DNA of 64,000 bases from Brevibacterium picturae (GCF_900105045.1 NZ_LT629739.1:1860001-1924000), one strand, 5' to 3'; shown: positions 31,606 to 40,901, counted from the stretch's first letter. A program made the numbers and translations. The notes: a model not told the origin generated them from the sequence alone.

Positions 31606-33240
31606 CTAGCCCGCGTACACTTCGTCGCCCCCGACATAGGTCGCGCGCACGTCGATGTCCGCAATTCCGTGCGGGTCGATGGTCAGTGGGTTGTCTCCGA
31701 GGACGGTGAAGTCGGCGAGGTATCCCGGGGCCAGTCTGCCCTTGTAGGACTCCTCCCCTGAGGCCTCGGCGGATCCGAGCGTGAAGATCGACAGCGCCTC
31801 GGCTGCCGTGACCTTCTGCGAGGCTCCGACAGTCACCCCATCGTCGACTCCGGTTCTCGTCACCAGCGACTGCAGCCCGAACAGCGGCTGGTACGGCCCG
31901 CACGGATAGTCCGAGGATCCTGCCACCGTGACCCCCGTGTCGAGGAACGCCCGGTGGGCGAACATCCTCTCCATCCGCTCCTCCCCGTACCAGGAGTTCA
32001 GAGCCCCGCCGTGGTAGCCGGGGTATCCGGCGAAGGGGACCGCGATGACGCCGAGGCGGGTCATCCGCTCGAGGATGTCGTCGTCGATGAGGCTGCAGTG
32101 TTCGATCCGGTGCCGCAGGCCCGGGCGCGGGATCCGGGCAGCAACGTCTTCGAAGGCGTCGAGGACGAGCCTGATCGCGGCGTCGCCGTTGGCGTGGACG
32201 CCGATCCGGTTGCCGTCGGCGTGGACGCGTTCGACGTTGGCCCGCAGCTCCTCGGTCGAGGACGTCTGCACACCTTGATAGTTCGGGTCGGTGAAGGGTT
32301 CGGAGAGCAGGCAGGTCCGCCCGCCGATCGCCCCGTCGAGGAAGGCTTTGACGCCGATGAGTTTGAGCCTGTCGTCGCCGAAGCCGCTGCCGACTCCGAG
32401 TTCGGCGGCCTTGTCATAGTGGTCGATGGACAGGAGCATGCCGATGCGCAGGCTGAGCGCATCGTCGGCGCGCACGGCGGAGAGGATCCCGATGTCCTGG
32501 GGGCTGATGAGCGCGTCGCAGATCGAGGTCAGGCCCGCGGCGTTCCATTTCGCGATCGTCCGTGCGGCACCGAGCTGCAGGTCCTCGACCGTGTCGCCGG
32601 GAATGAACCGGTCGCCGCGAGCGGTGGCCGGCATCAGCACGTTCATCAGCGCCCGCTCGATGAGCTTCCCGTTGAGCCGCCCATCGGAATAGCGGTCATA
32701 GCGCCCGCCGCCCGGGTCGGGTGAGGACTCCTCGATGCCGAGGAATCGCAGGCCGGCGGAATTCACCACTCCCCAGTGCCCAGCAACGTGATTGACGAGA
32801 ACCGGGGTGTCTGGCGCGATCCGGTCGAGTTCGTCGCGGAGGACGATCCCGGTCTTCTCATCGTCGTAGCGGCTGCCCTTGACCCATACCCCCGCCGAGG
32901 TTGCCCCCACCTCGGCGGCGATCGTGTCCAAGAGGGTGGGAACGTCTCCCACCGCTTCATGGGACAGGTCGAGATGGAGTGCATCACCGGCGGTCATGGC
33001 CAGGTGGATGTGGGCGTCGTTGAGACCGGGGATGATGGTCGAATCACTGAAGTCGAGCACCTCTGCGCCGGGGAATCTGTCGCGCAGTTCAGTCAGCGTT
33101 CCGGTCGCGCTGATGGTCTCACCGGTGATCGCGAACGCCTCAGGTTCGGGCGACGGCACGGAGTCCCCGGCGCCTGCCCGCGTGTCCTCCTGGGCAACGA
33201 TCGAGTTTGCGCGCACGATCGTCGGTGTTCTCTCCTCCAT
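31606..33240 (-). CDS. YtcJ-type metal-dependent amidohydrolase
   Basis: A 544-residue amidohydrolase. It opens with a composite beta-sandwich strand region, then DSTIIPGLNDAHIHLAMTAGD with the HxH metal ligands, KAFLDGAIGGRTCLLSEPF with the conserved Lys, GVHANGDAAIRLVLDAFE, HRIEHCSLI, and the late SSDYPCGPYQPL Asp. These proteins hydrolyse amides of small substrates in the cytosol. The ATG at 33240 has a CGGAG site. It is the last gene of a minus-strand run with an acyl-CoA dehydrogenase, ketosynthase and ligase, though a 299-base gap separates it from them. It is the first intact gene outside the element. Confidence 0.85.
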   Translation of the reverse strand: MEERTPTIVRANSIVAQEDTRAGAGDSVPSPEPEAFAITGETISATGTLTELRDRFPGAEVLDFSDSTIIPGLNDAHIHLAMTAGDALHLDLSHEAVGDVPTLLDTIAAEVGATSAGVWVKGSRYDDEKTGIVLRDELDRIAPDTPVLVNHVAGHWGVVNSAGLRFLGIEESSPDPGGGRYDRYSDGRLNGKLIERALMNVLMPATARGDRFIPGDTVEDLQLGAARTIAKWNAAGLTSICDALISPQDIGILSAVRADDALSLRIGMLLSIDHYDKAAELGVGSGFGDDRLKLIGVKAFLDGAIGGRTCLLSEPFTDPNYQGVQTSSTEELRANVERVHADGNRIGVHANGDAAIRLVLDAFEDVAARIPRPGLRHRIEHCSLIDDDILERMTRLGVIAVPFAGYPGYHGGALNSWYGEERMERMFAHRAFLDTGVTVAGSSDYPCGPYQPLFGLQSLVTRTGVDDGVTVGASQKVTAAEALSIFTLGSAEASGEESYKGRLAPGYLADFTVLGDNPLTIDPHGIADIDVRATYVGGDEVYAG

Positions 33241-33539
33241 TGGATGCTCCGTCTCTGCAGCTGGGTTCGTTGCCGCTATGGTGTCACGTCACGACGCTCA
33301 GCGCCGCACTTCCCTGGCCCCTGAGACGCGCAAACGAGCACTTCGGCCCGTAGGTTCCCACCTCGATCAACGCCAAGCTCGAATATGTCGTCGCCGGCGA
33401 CGGCATATTCGGACTAACCGTTGGCCCCAGCGAAGTTCTCGCCCACTTGCTCACCCGCGCCGACACTCACGTCCTGGCGATCGACGTGCAGGTCCGTGCT
33501 GCCCCGCGCCCGCCCCACAACCACAGCGGGCCGGCGTCC
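33241..33539. other. Intergenic gap between acyl-CoA dehydrogenase and amidohydrolase genes
   Basis: No supported gene. A plus-strand stretch around 33360-33500 reads EYVVAGDGIFGLTVGPSEVL without a start or recognised family, perhaps chance or a relic. The promoter of the amidohydrolase may lie here. Confidence 0.3.
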
Positions 33540-34745
33540 TCAGTCGTCGAGCAGAGCCGCCGCGTACATGGGGCGGGCGGCGTCGGCGCTCGGCGGGTGG
33601 AACAGTCCGGCGGTCGCATCCCGGTAGAGGCGCGAAAGTTCGTGGCTGTTGTCGAAGCTTCCGCCGCCCGCACACATGAGTGCGGTCTCGGCCGCGTGAC
33701 GGGCCGCATCGGAGGCCTTGATCCGCGCTCCCACCAAGCGCAGCGGCCAGCCGGCACCATGGTCGATCAGGGCGTCGAAGTCCCTGGTGTAAGCATCGAG
33801 CATGGCAGGAACTGCGAGGTAGTCGAGGTGCGCGTCGGCGAGACGTGCGCGAGTCTCGGGCACCTCGGCGAAGGTGACTCCGGCCTTCGCAGACTTGCGC
33901 TTCTTCAGCCCAGCGGCACCGAGTTCGAGTGCGCGGGCGGCCACACCCGCGTAGACGGAGGCGATGAGCAGCTGGAAGTTGCTGGTGATCGCGAAGGTCA
34001 GCGGGTCGGGGTGCTTGCCTGCCGGGATGATTCGCGAGACCCGTTCGGGGCGCATGGGCACCTGGTCGAGAATCGTCGCCCGCGACTGGGAGGCCCGCAT
34101 GCCCATGACGTCCCAGTGGTCGGAGACCGTGATGCCCTCGGCGCCGCGTTCGATGAAGCCGTAGACCAATTCTCCTTCGGCGGGTTCGTCCGCATCGGGG
34201 CCGGCGATGCCCTCGTCGTCGTGGGTGATCGCTCCGTGGACGATGAGCTGCGTCCACACCGGTGAGAGCGAGGTGAAGATCTTCACGCCGGTGAGCAGGT
34301 AGCCGCCGTCGGCGGTCGGTTCGGCTTCCGTGTTCGACCCCTGCATCACCCAATCGTTGGAGGGTTCGGAGATGCCGAAGGCGAAGATCTCCCCGGCCAT
34401 CACCTCCTCGAACACCCAGTTCAGGGAGGCGTCGCCGCGGTCGTTGAGAGCCTTGACGACGCCGGTGCACATGAGGTGCATATTGATCGCCAGGGCCGTA
34501 GCCGGGGCAGCCGAGGCCAATCGCTGTTGGAGGCGCGAGACCTCGTGCAGGCTCAGCCCGGGACCCCCGTAGGCGTCCGGCACGAACAGGGTGAGGTATC
34601 CCAGGGACTTCAGGTCCTCGAGGTCTTCGTCGAAGAAGCGGTTCTCGCGGTCGTAGACGCCGGCGCGTTCGCGGAAGCGTTCGAGCACCTCGGCGGGGAG
34701 GTATTTCTCAACCAGTTCGCCGAGGTGGGTCTCACGGTCGGTCAT
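33540..34745 (-). CDS. Acyl-CoA dehydrogenase family protein
   Basis: A ~401-residue flavoprotein of the acyl-CoA dehydrogenase fold: N-terminal helical domain, YGGPGLSLHEVSRLQQRLA, the beta-domain FGISEPSNDWVMQGSNTEAEP and GYLLTGVKIFTSLSPVWTQLIVHG, and a C-terminal helical domain with GGGSFDNSHELSRLYRDATAG. The usual catalytic Glu position is not obvious, so it could be an oxidase- or hydroxylase-like member. The start at 34745 is chosen over the adjacent ATG at 34748 for better spacing from AAGGAG. It lies 60 bases after the ketosynthase gene on the same strand. Confidence 0.82.
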   Translation of the reverse strand: MTDRETHLGELVEKYLPAEVLERFRERAGVYDRENRFFDEDLEDLKSLGYLTLFVPDAYGGPGLSLHEVSRLQQRLASAAPATALAINMHLMCTGVVKALNDRGDASLNWVFEEVMAGEIFAFGISEPSNDWVMQGSNTEAEPTADGGYLLTGVKIFTSLSPVWTQLIVHGAITHDDEGIAGPDADEPAEGELVYGFIERGAEGITVSDHWDVMGMRASQSRATILDQVPMRPERVSRIIPAGKHPDPLTFAITSNFQLLIASVYAGVAARALELGAAGLKKRKSAKAGVTFAEVPETRARLADAHLDYLAVPAMLDAYTRDFDALIDHGAGWPLRLVGARIKASDAARHAAETALMCAGGGSFDNSHELSRLYRDATAGLFHPPSADAARPMYAAALLDD

Positions 34746-34805
34746 CATGTCTCCTTGCTTGCGGGGTCGGGTTGCCCAGTGGGTCGGGGTCGGCCGGTCG
34801 CAGTG

Positions 34806-36227
34806 TCACGCCGGTGTGTGGGGCCTGCGCAGAATGATCGCGCCGTTGTGCCCGCCGAAGCCGAACGAGGTCGACAGCACCGTGTCCACCGGCCCGTCGT
34901 CGGACCCGCTTTCACGACCACCGGTATGACCAACAGCACGGGCCTGATCAGCGACGATATCCCACCCCTCGAATTCCAGATCGCCGAGGTTGAGCGTCGG
35001 CGGCAGCCTCTGCTCCGCCATCGTGCGGATGGCGACGATCGCTTCGACCACACCCGAGGCACCGAGGAGGTGGCCGGTGGACGACTTCGTGGCGCTGATC
35101 GGAATCGAGCGCGCGGTCGCGCCGAGGGCGGTGTCGAAGGCGCTGAGCTCTGCCGCGTCACCGGCGGGTGTGCCGGTGGCGTGGGCGTTGATGTGATCGA
35201 TGTCGGCGGCCTCGAGCCCGGCATCGGCCAGGGCTACACTCACCGCCGAGGCGGCACCTCGACCATCTGGGTGCGGGTTCGTCGGGTGGTAGGCATCGCT
35301 GGCGGCACCGAAACCTGCGAGCTCGGCGAGGATTGTGGCTCCGCGAGCAGCGGCCCCGGTCTCGGACTCGAGGAGAATGGCGCCCGCGCCTTGGCTCATG
35401 ACGAACCCGGTCCGCGCACTGTCGAAGGGGCGGCTGGCCGAGGCCGGATCGTCCTCGAAGCCGGCGGCGAGTGCCCGCATGTTCGCATTCGAGGCCAGGT
35501 TGACCGGGTTGAGGCAGTCCTCCATACCGACGACGAGCACGGCATCGGCGTAGCCGTGGCGGATGCGCCGCATTCCTTCGCCGAGGCCGATGGCCCCGCT
35601 GGCGCAGGTGGCCGAAACACCCTGTCCGGGTCCGCGGAAATCGTAGCGCTGGCTCAGCAGTGCCGCGGCCGAGTCGGGGGCACCGTGGATCGCCAGTGTC
35701 AGGGGAACCGAGCGGGGGCCTCCATCGAGCAGTGAGCGCGTGGCGTTCTGCATGGCGTCGACGGGCCCGGACCCGGTGGCGGCGATGACGGCGACTCGGG
35801 TTCGGTCCCAGGGGAGACCGTCGGCCTCGTCGGAATCCGCCGCAGCATTCGGCAGCGCCGCAGCGTTCCGGGGCGCCGGCGCGTTCGAGTGTGCCACCCC
35901 CGCCTGTGCCAGTGCCTGGTCGGCGGCGGCGATCGCCCAATGCTGGACCGGGCTGAGCCGACGGGCGAGCGCTCGGGGCAGGATCGCCTCGGCGTCGAAG
36001 TCCTTCACCTGGCCGCCGATGCGCACGGCCAGATCCCCAAACCGTTCGCCCTCGAGCCGGCTGATCCCGCTGCGGCCGCCGACCACGGAACCCCAGAGGG
36101 AGTCGACGTCATTGCCGCTGGGGGTGATCGCGCCCAGACCGGTGATGACGACGCGGCGGCCCTCGTTGTCCTGTGCGCCCCGACGTGCGTCCTGTGCGCC
36201 CCGACGCGCGGGTCTCGATGCGCTCAC
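34806..36227 (-). CDS. Beta-ketoacyl-ACP synthase (KAS II / FabF-like)
   Basis: A 473-residue condensing enzyme. The nucleophile is in VSATCASGAIGLGEG, the two His in NAHATGTPAGD and KSSTGHLLGASG, and the Gly-rich end is STSFGFGGHNGAIIL. The catalytic Cys-His-His triad is complete. Two oddities: an N-terminal duplication (RRGAQDARRGAQD) from a 21-bp tandem repeat, and an Ala/Asn-rich insert near residue 115-130. The GTG start at 36227 overlaps the ligase stop. A ligase-KAS-dehydrogenase run suggests synthesis or tailoring of a fatty-acyl-like product rather than housekeeping FASII; no acyl carrier gene is present. Confidence 0.87.
   Translation of the reverse strand: MSASRPARRGAQDARRGAQDNEGRRVVITGLGAITPSGNDVDSLWGSVVGGRSGISRLEGERFGDLAVRIGGQVKDFDAEAILPRALARRLSPVQHWAIAAADQALAQAGVAHSNAPAPRNAAALPNAAADSDEADGLPWDRTRVAVIAATGSGPVDAMQNATRSLLDGGPRSVPLTLAIHGAPDSAAALLSQRYDFRGPGQGVSATCASGAIGLGEGMRRIRHGYADAVLVVGMEDCLNPVNLASNANMRALAAGFEDDPASASRPFDSARTGFVMSQGAGAILLESETGAAARGATILAELAGFGAASDAYHPTNPHPDGRGAASAVSVALADAGLEAADIDHINAHATGTPAGDAAELSAFDTALGATARSIPISATKSSTGHLLGASGVVEAIVAIRTMAEQRLPPTLNLGDLEFEGWDIVADQARAVGHTGGRESGSDDGPVDTVLSTSFGFGGHNGAIILRRPHTPA
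36168..36209. repeat. 21-bp tandem duplication in the ketosynthase N-terminus
   Basis: The unit GTCCTGTGCGCCCCGACG plus three bases occurs twice in tandem (36168-36188 and 36189-36209), differing at one base. It encodes the repeated RRGAQDA in the N-terminal tail and lies before the folded domain. Confidence 0.8.
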
Positions 36228-37864
36228 AGTCGCTGTCCCTGTCCGTCCATGATGAGGTCAACGGTTTCGGCGCGCCGAATCTTCCCGCCGACGGTCCTGG
36301 GCAGATGCTCCAGCCGATAGATGCGACGTGGAACGAACTGGGGTGCCAGGCGGGCGCGTGCGTGGTCGATGAGTGCGGTCTTGCTGGCACCCGTTTGTGA
36401 CGGACTGAAGCCGGCCTCCGCCGCCGGCGCATCTCCTTCGACGACGAGTGCGATGATGCTGCCCAACGCAGGGTCGTCGAGGGCGATTGCGCATACCTCG
36501 CCGAGGTGGCCATAGGTCTCGAACGCCCGCTCGACTTCCGGCAGTGACACCTTGTGACCACCGGTGATCGCGATGTCCCCGGCCCGGCCGGCGAGCTGCA
36601 GCATACCGTTGTCGATGCGCCCCTGGTCATCGACCGTGGCCCAGCCGTCCGCGCCGCGCAGCACCGCCTCAGTGGTGCCGGTGACGTAGCCATAGGAGCA
36701 GGCCGCGGCATGGATCCACAGTGTGCCGAGTTCACCCTCGGGGACCTCTGTGCCCGACTCACGCTGCGCGGACTCTCGCTGTCCGGGCTCACGCCTCCCG
36801 GAGCCCGGGCTGGGGAGGTCGCTTCGGATCTGGGCGCCGATGCTCGGATAGATGGTGATCCAGGTGCCGTCTCCCTCGCGGCTGTCACCGATGAATCCGA
36901 TCTCCGCGGCACCGTAGTAGCTGATCAGCCGGGTATCCGGAAGGATCTCGCCGAGGCGGTCGCGGATGCTCGCCGGCAGGTTGGCCCCACCGGTGACGAC
37001 GAGATCGAGCCCGGTGAAACGTTCGGGGTCACGGCGAGCCGCCTCGGCGAGGGCGCGGACGACGGCGGGGACGGCGACGACGCGGGTGATGACCTCCGCT
37101 GCGATGCGTCTGCCCATCGCGATCGGATCGAACTCATCGGCGACGTGCACACTGCCGCCGGTCGCGAGGCTCTCGATGACGGCGTAGAGAGTCAGGCTGT
37201 AGGACACCGGGCCGGGTGCCAGCGTCGCGACTCCGGGCAGCGGTTCGAGGTGGGCGGCGGAGACGGCGACGTTGTCCCGATACTGCCGGCGCGTCTTGAT
37301 GAACGCCTTCGGGCTGCTCGTCGTCCCCGATGAGAAGAGCATGAGGAAGGGTTCGGACTCATCGCGGACGGTGGGCGCGCGGGCAGAATCTGCACACGCG
37401 GGGTGCGCAGACGAATCCGATCTGATGGCGGCCTCGCGGGCGCGGAAGTCGGCGAGGCTGATGACTGTGCCGGTCCAGGCGGAGGCGGCGAGCGCCTCGG
37501 TGAGGGCGGGCGAGTCACTGATGACGACACCGATCCCGGTGGTGCGGATGACGCCGAGCTGGTGGGTCAGAGGCCAGCGCGGGTCGATGGTCGCGGACAC
37601 CGCGCGGAATCCGGCGAGCCCGGCGATGATGCGGGAGGTGTGAAACGCCGAGGTGGTGCTGATAGCGGTGATGGGGATGCCGTCGGTCTCCGGCGCGGAG
37701 GTCGGCGGCTCGGTCTGTGCGCGATGGAGTTCGTCGACGGCGGCGAACATCCGGCGGGAGTCCTCGACGAGTTCGGAGTATGTCAGAGAATCGTCGGCAC
37801 CGACGAGGGCGAGCTGCTCGGGGTCTCTCCCGGCGACGTCGAGGATCATCGAGGTGATCGGCAC
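36224..37864 (-). CDS. AMP-dependent acyl ligase (ANL superfamily)
   Basis: A 546-residue adenylating enzyme. The P-loop-like FLMLFSSGTTSSPKAFIKTRR, YYGAAEIGF, LAGRAGDIAITGGHKVSLPEVE (hinge and A8) and the catalytic Lys in LPRTVGGKIRRAE (A10) are in order. It activates a carboxylic acid as acyl-AMP for transfer to CoA or a carrier. A Ser/Gly/Arg/Glu-rich insert (~390-415) lies between the domains. The GTG start at 37864 follows AGGAGG; the frame stays open upstream but only as antisense of tetR. It heads the minus-strand run and is divergent from tetR, with a palindromic operator between. Confidence 0.85.
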   Translation of the reverse strand: MPITSMILDVAGRDPEQLALVGADDSLTYSELVEDSRRMFAAVDELHRAQTEPPTSAPETDGIPITAISTTSAFHTSRIIAGLAGFRAVSATIDPRWPLTHQLGVIRTTGIGVVISDSPALTEALAASAWTGTVISLADFRAREAAIRSDSSAHPACADSARAPTVRDESEPFLMLFSSGTTSSPKAFIKTRRQYRDNVAVSAAHLEPLPGVATLAPGPVSYSLTLYAVIESLATGGSVHVADEFDPIAMGRRIAAEVITRVVAVPAVVRALAEAARRDPERFTGLDLVVTGGANLPASIRDRLGEILPDTRLISYYGAAEIGFIGDSREGDGTWITIYPSIGAQIRSDLPSPGSGRREPGQRESAQRESGTEVPEGELGTLWIHAAACSYGYVTGTTEAVLRGADGWATVDDQGRIDNGMLQLAGRAGDIAITGGHKVSLPEVERAFETYGHLGEVCAIALDDPALGSIIALVVEGDAPAAEAGFSPSQTGASKTALIDHARARLAPQFVPRRIYRLEHLPRTVGGKIRRAETVDLIMDGQGQRL

Positions 37865-38026
37865 GTATGAACCTCCTGATGTTCGTGGCAGACCGCGTCG
37901 GAGCCAGCGGGTCGGTGCAACCGGTGCCGGGGCAATCCGCATCAGCACAGTCCGTGTCGGTGTGCCCCGGCCGCCCCTCCCACAGTACAACGTGGTCGAA
38001 TCGCTCTCAGCGGACCGTCGTGTCCA

Positions 38027-38061
38027 AATACTTTGCTGTATTCGAATACTATAAAGTATTC
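38027..38061. promoter_or_regulatory. TetR operator between the ligase and tetR genes
   Basis: Two overlapping perfect palindromes: GTATTCGAATAC (38038-38049) and GAATACTATAAAGTATTC (38044-38061). A flanking AATACTTT lies at 38027-38034. The second includes a TATAAAGT-like -10 and ends eight bases before the tetR ATG, so a bound TetR would block its own promoter and probably the divergent ligase operon. Confidence 0.65.
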
Positions 38062-38068
38062 TGAATTC

Positions 38069-38716
38069 ATGACCACATCCCGCCATCACCGCCTGACGCG
38101 CAGAGAGAGTCAGCAGGCCACCCGCCGACGCCTCATCGAATCGGCGGCACAGTTGTTCGCAGAGCACGGCGTCCGCGGCACCTCCCTCATCGCGGTCGCC
38201 GAAAACGCCGGATTCAGCCGCGGAGCAATCCACGGCAACTTCGCCGACAAGGACGAGCTCGCCTCCGCGGTCATGAAGTTCGTGATCGACGACCTCGGGC
38301 CCAAGCTCACTCGGGCGCTGGCGTCGCGGGCGTCGGCCAATGAACGGCTCGCCACCTATATATCCACGCACATCGACTACTGCCGGCGCGAACCGACTCG
38401 GGCCGCGGCCATCATCGCGGCCGTGGGCTACCTCGGAAGGAAGGCCGACCACACGCAGCACCACGATCGGCGCTCGGCGTCCTATGGTCAGCGCTCGGCC
38501 GATTCTGTCGCGGACCTCGTGGCACTCTTCGAGGAGGGCCAAAGCAGAGGAGAGATGCGCATCTTCGACGCGACCACGATGGCCCTGTCGCTGCGCTCGG
38601 TCCTCGACACGGCAGTGCCCGCCCACACCAGCATCGATGCAGGTGAGATCATCGCCCTGTTCGACCACGCCACGCGCAGCACCGACAACGCAGATCCAGA
38701 GGGAACACATTCATGA
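38069..38716 (+). CDS. TetR-family regulator
   Basis: A 215-residue regulator. The HTH (RRRLIESAAQLFAEHGVRGTSLIAVAENAGFSRGAIHGNFADKDEL) is canonical; the C-terminal ligand domain is of the AcrR_C/TetR type. The ATG at 38069 is chosen over an upstream in-frame ATG that lies within the operator. It likely represses the ligase-KAS-dehydrogenase operon through the palindromes upstream. Its stop overlaps the next gene (ATGA). Confidence 0.85.
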   Translation: MTTSRHHRLTRRESQQATRRRLIESAAQLFAEHGVRGTSLIAVAENAGFSRGAIHGNFADKDELASAVMKFVIDDLGPKLTRALASRASANERLATYISTHIDYCRREPTRAAAIIAAVGYLGRKADHTQHHDRRSASYGQRSADSVADLVALFEEGQSRGEMRIFDATTMALSLRSVLDTAVPAHTSIDAGEIIALFDHATRSTDNADPEGTHS

Positions 38717-39054
38717 TTCGCAACTTCCGCACCACAGTCCGCGGCAGATTCACCGACCTCGACGACACCCAGCGCGCGTCCCTGCATGCTGCGCAGGAAG
38801 ACCACGATATGTTCGCCGCGCACTTCACGCCGGAGGGAACGTTCCTCTACACACCCGAACTGGTGAACTATCAGCACCGATTTCTGCTCACCATCGACGA
38901 AGCGAGCCCCGATGACGCCGAGGTGGCCGCCGGCATCCATGCCGAGGAGCTCTCCGATGCCGACCTCGCCGCGCGTGGCCTCGGCGGCAGAATCGTCGAT
39001 GTCTCCTCGGTGTGCATCGAGGACGTCAAAGTGCGTTCGGGGGCACGCCGATGA
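38713..39054 (+). CDS. DUF6204-like small protein
   Basis: A 113-residue protein beginning MIRNFRTTVRGRFTDLDDTQRASLHAAQEDHDMFAAHFTPEGTFLYT, which resembles DUF6204 family proteins of actinobacteria. These are small soluble proteins of unknown function. It overlaps tetR by four bases and the next gene by four, so it is the middle gene of a tight three-gene operon with two regulators. Confidence 0.55.
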   Translation: MIRNFRTTVRGRFTDLDDTQRASLHAAQEDHDMFAAHFTPEGTFLYTPELVNYQHRFLLTIDEASPDDAEVAAGIHAEELSDADLAARGLGGRIVDVSSVCIEDVKVRSGARR

Positions 39055-39497
39055 ACTCTGAGCATGCGGAGCACGAGACCTCGGACGCAGCACCCGATCT
39101 CGAGGCCGCACTGGTCCTGGCCTGGGCGAAGAGCTCACTGGACACCGCGATCGGCACCGTGCTCTCCCGCGTGGGGCTTTTCCTGGATGACCTTCGCCGG
39201 CTGCGCATCATCGGCGCGCAGCTGCAGGGGCTGACCCGGGAGGACATCGCCGAGGCGATGGGCGAGTCCCGGTCGCATGCAGTGCGTTCCAGCCTGCCTC
39301 TGGTCAAGCTCGGCTGGCTCTCGCGTACGGAGTCCGGCGAGTTCGCCCTCACCGACAGCGGCCGAGCACTCGTCGATCAGGCCGAAGGTCTCGCCGAGAA
39401 GGCGGCACACCGCTGGTTCACCGACACCGGGCTCAATCCGACAGAGGTGATCTCGACCGTGGGATCCAGCCGCTCCCCTCACTCCCGGCCGACATAA
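39051..39497 (+). CDS. Winged-helix (MarR-like) protein
   Basis: A 148-residue protein. The core LRRLRIIGAQLQGLTREDIAEAMGESRSHAVRSSLPLVKLGWLSRTESGEFALTDSGRALVDQAEG has the recognition helix and wing of a MarR-like or similar transcription factor. It starts in the stop of the preceding gene (ATGA). Its last 65 bases overlap the 3' end of the convergent MFS gene, an unusually long antisense overlap. A ligand is unknown. Confidence 0.6.
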   Translation: MNSEHAEHETSDAAPDLEAALVLAWAKSSLDTAIGTVLSRVGLFLDDLRRLRIIGAQLQGLTREDIAEAMGESRSHAVRSSLPLVKLGWLSRTESGEFALTDSGRALVDQAEGLAEKAAHRWFTDTGLNPTEVISTVGSSRSPHSRPT

Positions 39498-40743
39498 GGC
39501 GGACCGTCGATACCTGAGTCCCCCCGCGTTGGACCTGGATGCAGATGAACGAGGCGGCGATCATGGCGACACCGGCCCCTGCCATCAGGACACCGGTGTC
39601 CACCTCGTGCAGGGCAGCCAAGACCGTCACTCCCAGAGCTCCGCCGAGGTTGCGCGCCGTGCTTCCCGCACCCGAGGCGAATCCCGGCCTCTGCGGCAGG
39701 GCATGCATCGCCGCTGCCACAATCGCAGGGGTCAGGATCCCGACCCCGATCGCCCATACGACGAGCGCGGACCACAGACCCCACAGTCCCGGCCCAGAGA
39801 TCGTCAGACCCATCAGACCGAGCCCCACGCCGGCCACAATGAGCCCCAGTGCACTTGTCTTCCAGACGCCGAGGCGGTTGCTGACCTTCCCCGACAGTGC
39901 CCCGAAGATCGGCATCGGAAGCAGCGCGGGCAGAGTCGCCAGCCCCGCCTGGAATGGGCTCAGCCCTCGATCGCCTTGGAAGAACTGAGTCAGCAGGAAC
40001 AGGGACCCGAGAATACAGAAGTTCATCAGTCCCGCGACGATGCAGGCCGTCACCAGCCTCATCCGCGATGTACCCGAAGAGGCAGCGGGGCTCGGGGACG
40101 AGGCTGACTCAGAAGGCTCGACGCGCCCAGGTCCCAATCCACCAGGTCCCAGTCTCGCTGCCCTCGCCCGTGAAGAGTCCACAATGATCGGGATGAACGC
40201 CGCAAGGATAATCGGCAGATTCAGCCAGAACACGGCCCTCCAGCTGCCCAGATCGACGAGCAGTCCACCCAGCAGCGGCCCGAAGGGAAGGGCGATCCCG
40301 CCCAACGCAGCCCACAGCCCGACGAGCTTGTTTCGCTCACGTTCATCCGCCGCCGATTCCGAGAGCATGGCGAGGGTTCCCGTCATCGTTGCGGCGGCAC
40401 CCACCCCTTGAACAGCCCGTGAGACGACGAGGACCTCGATCGTCGGCGACAGCGAGCAGGCCAGCGAGCCGACGAAGAAGCAGAGGAAGCCGAACATGAC
40501 GATCCGACGCTGGCCCCACCGGTCACCCGCCGCCCCGAAGACCAGCAGCAGCGCGGCCAGAACGAAGGTGTAGGCATTGACGACCCCGGCCATCCCCGCC
40601 TGCCCCGCACGGAGATCAGCATTGATCTGCGGCAGCGCAATGTTGACGACTGTCACATCGAGGAGGACGAGGAAGTACCCGGCGCACAGGCCGAGCATGA
40701 GCGTTCTGGGCATCCGTCTCGCCTCATTCGTGGGTTCACTCAT
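39433..40743 (-). CDS. MFS exporter of the DHA2/EmrB-like type
   Basis: A 436-residue MFS protein, starting with the drug:proton antiporter opening YFLVLLDVTVVNIALPQINADL, motif A GAAGDRWGQRRIVMFG and motif C GPLLGGLLVDLGSWRAVFWLNLP. Length suggests 12-13 helices rather than the usual 14, so it may be shortened at the C-terminus, where it overlaps the neighbouring regulator gene by 65 bases. It probably exports a small hydrophobic compound. It is transcribed away from aldH, with a strong hairpin at 40848-40901 upstream. Confidence 0.8.
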   Translation of the reverse strand: MSEPTNEARRMPRTLMLGLCAGYFLVLLDVTVVNIALPQINADLRAGQAGMAGVVNAYTFVLAALLLVFGAAGDRWGQRRIVMFGFLCFFVGSLACSLSPTIEVLVVSRAVQGVGAAATMTGTLAMLSESAADERERNKLVGLWAALGGIALPFGPLLGGLLVDLGSWRAVFWLNLPIILAAFIPIIVDSSRARAARLGPGGLGPGRVEPSESASSPSPAASSGTSRMRLVTACIVAGLMNFCILGSLFLLTQFFQGDRGLSPFQAGLATLPALLPMPIFGALSGKVSNRLGVWKTSALGLIVAGVGLGLMGLTISGPGLWGLWSALVVWAIGVGILTPAIVAAAMHALPQRPGFASGAGSTARNLGGALGVTVLAALHEVDTGVLMAGAGVAMIAASFICIQVQRGGTQVSTVRLMSAGSEGSGWIPRSRSPLSD

Positions 40744-40847
40744 CGGTCAAGGACGCCACAGACGCTACCGAGCGCCTCCGCCGAGTGTCGAGATCCCGAC
40801 GAACCTCACCCAACGTGCCCGCAAGCACAGGTCCCAGCATCGAAAAA

Positions 40848-40901
40848 CGGGCTGAGTGCCGAGGCACGCCCGTGCGCAGGCGCGTCTCGGCACTCAACCC
40901 G
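40848..40901. terminator. Strong terminator after the aldehyde dehydrogenase gene
   Basis: CGGGCTGAGTGCCGAG (from 40848) pairs with CTCGGCACTCAACCCG (to 40901) with one mismatch, around a 22-base loop. On the minus strand, which carries aldH, the stem is followed by GTTTTTCG (a T-run from the AAAAAC at 40843-40848). It is a clear terminator for aldH. Confidence 0.75.

Noticed and set aside
37865..38710. N-terminal extension of the AMP ligase by 282 codons
   Set aside because: The extension is antisense to tetR and its operator; the GTG at 37864 has an AGGAGG site at the right distance.
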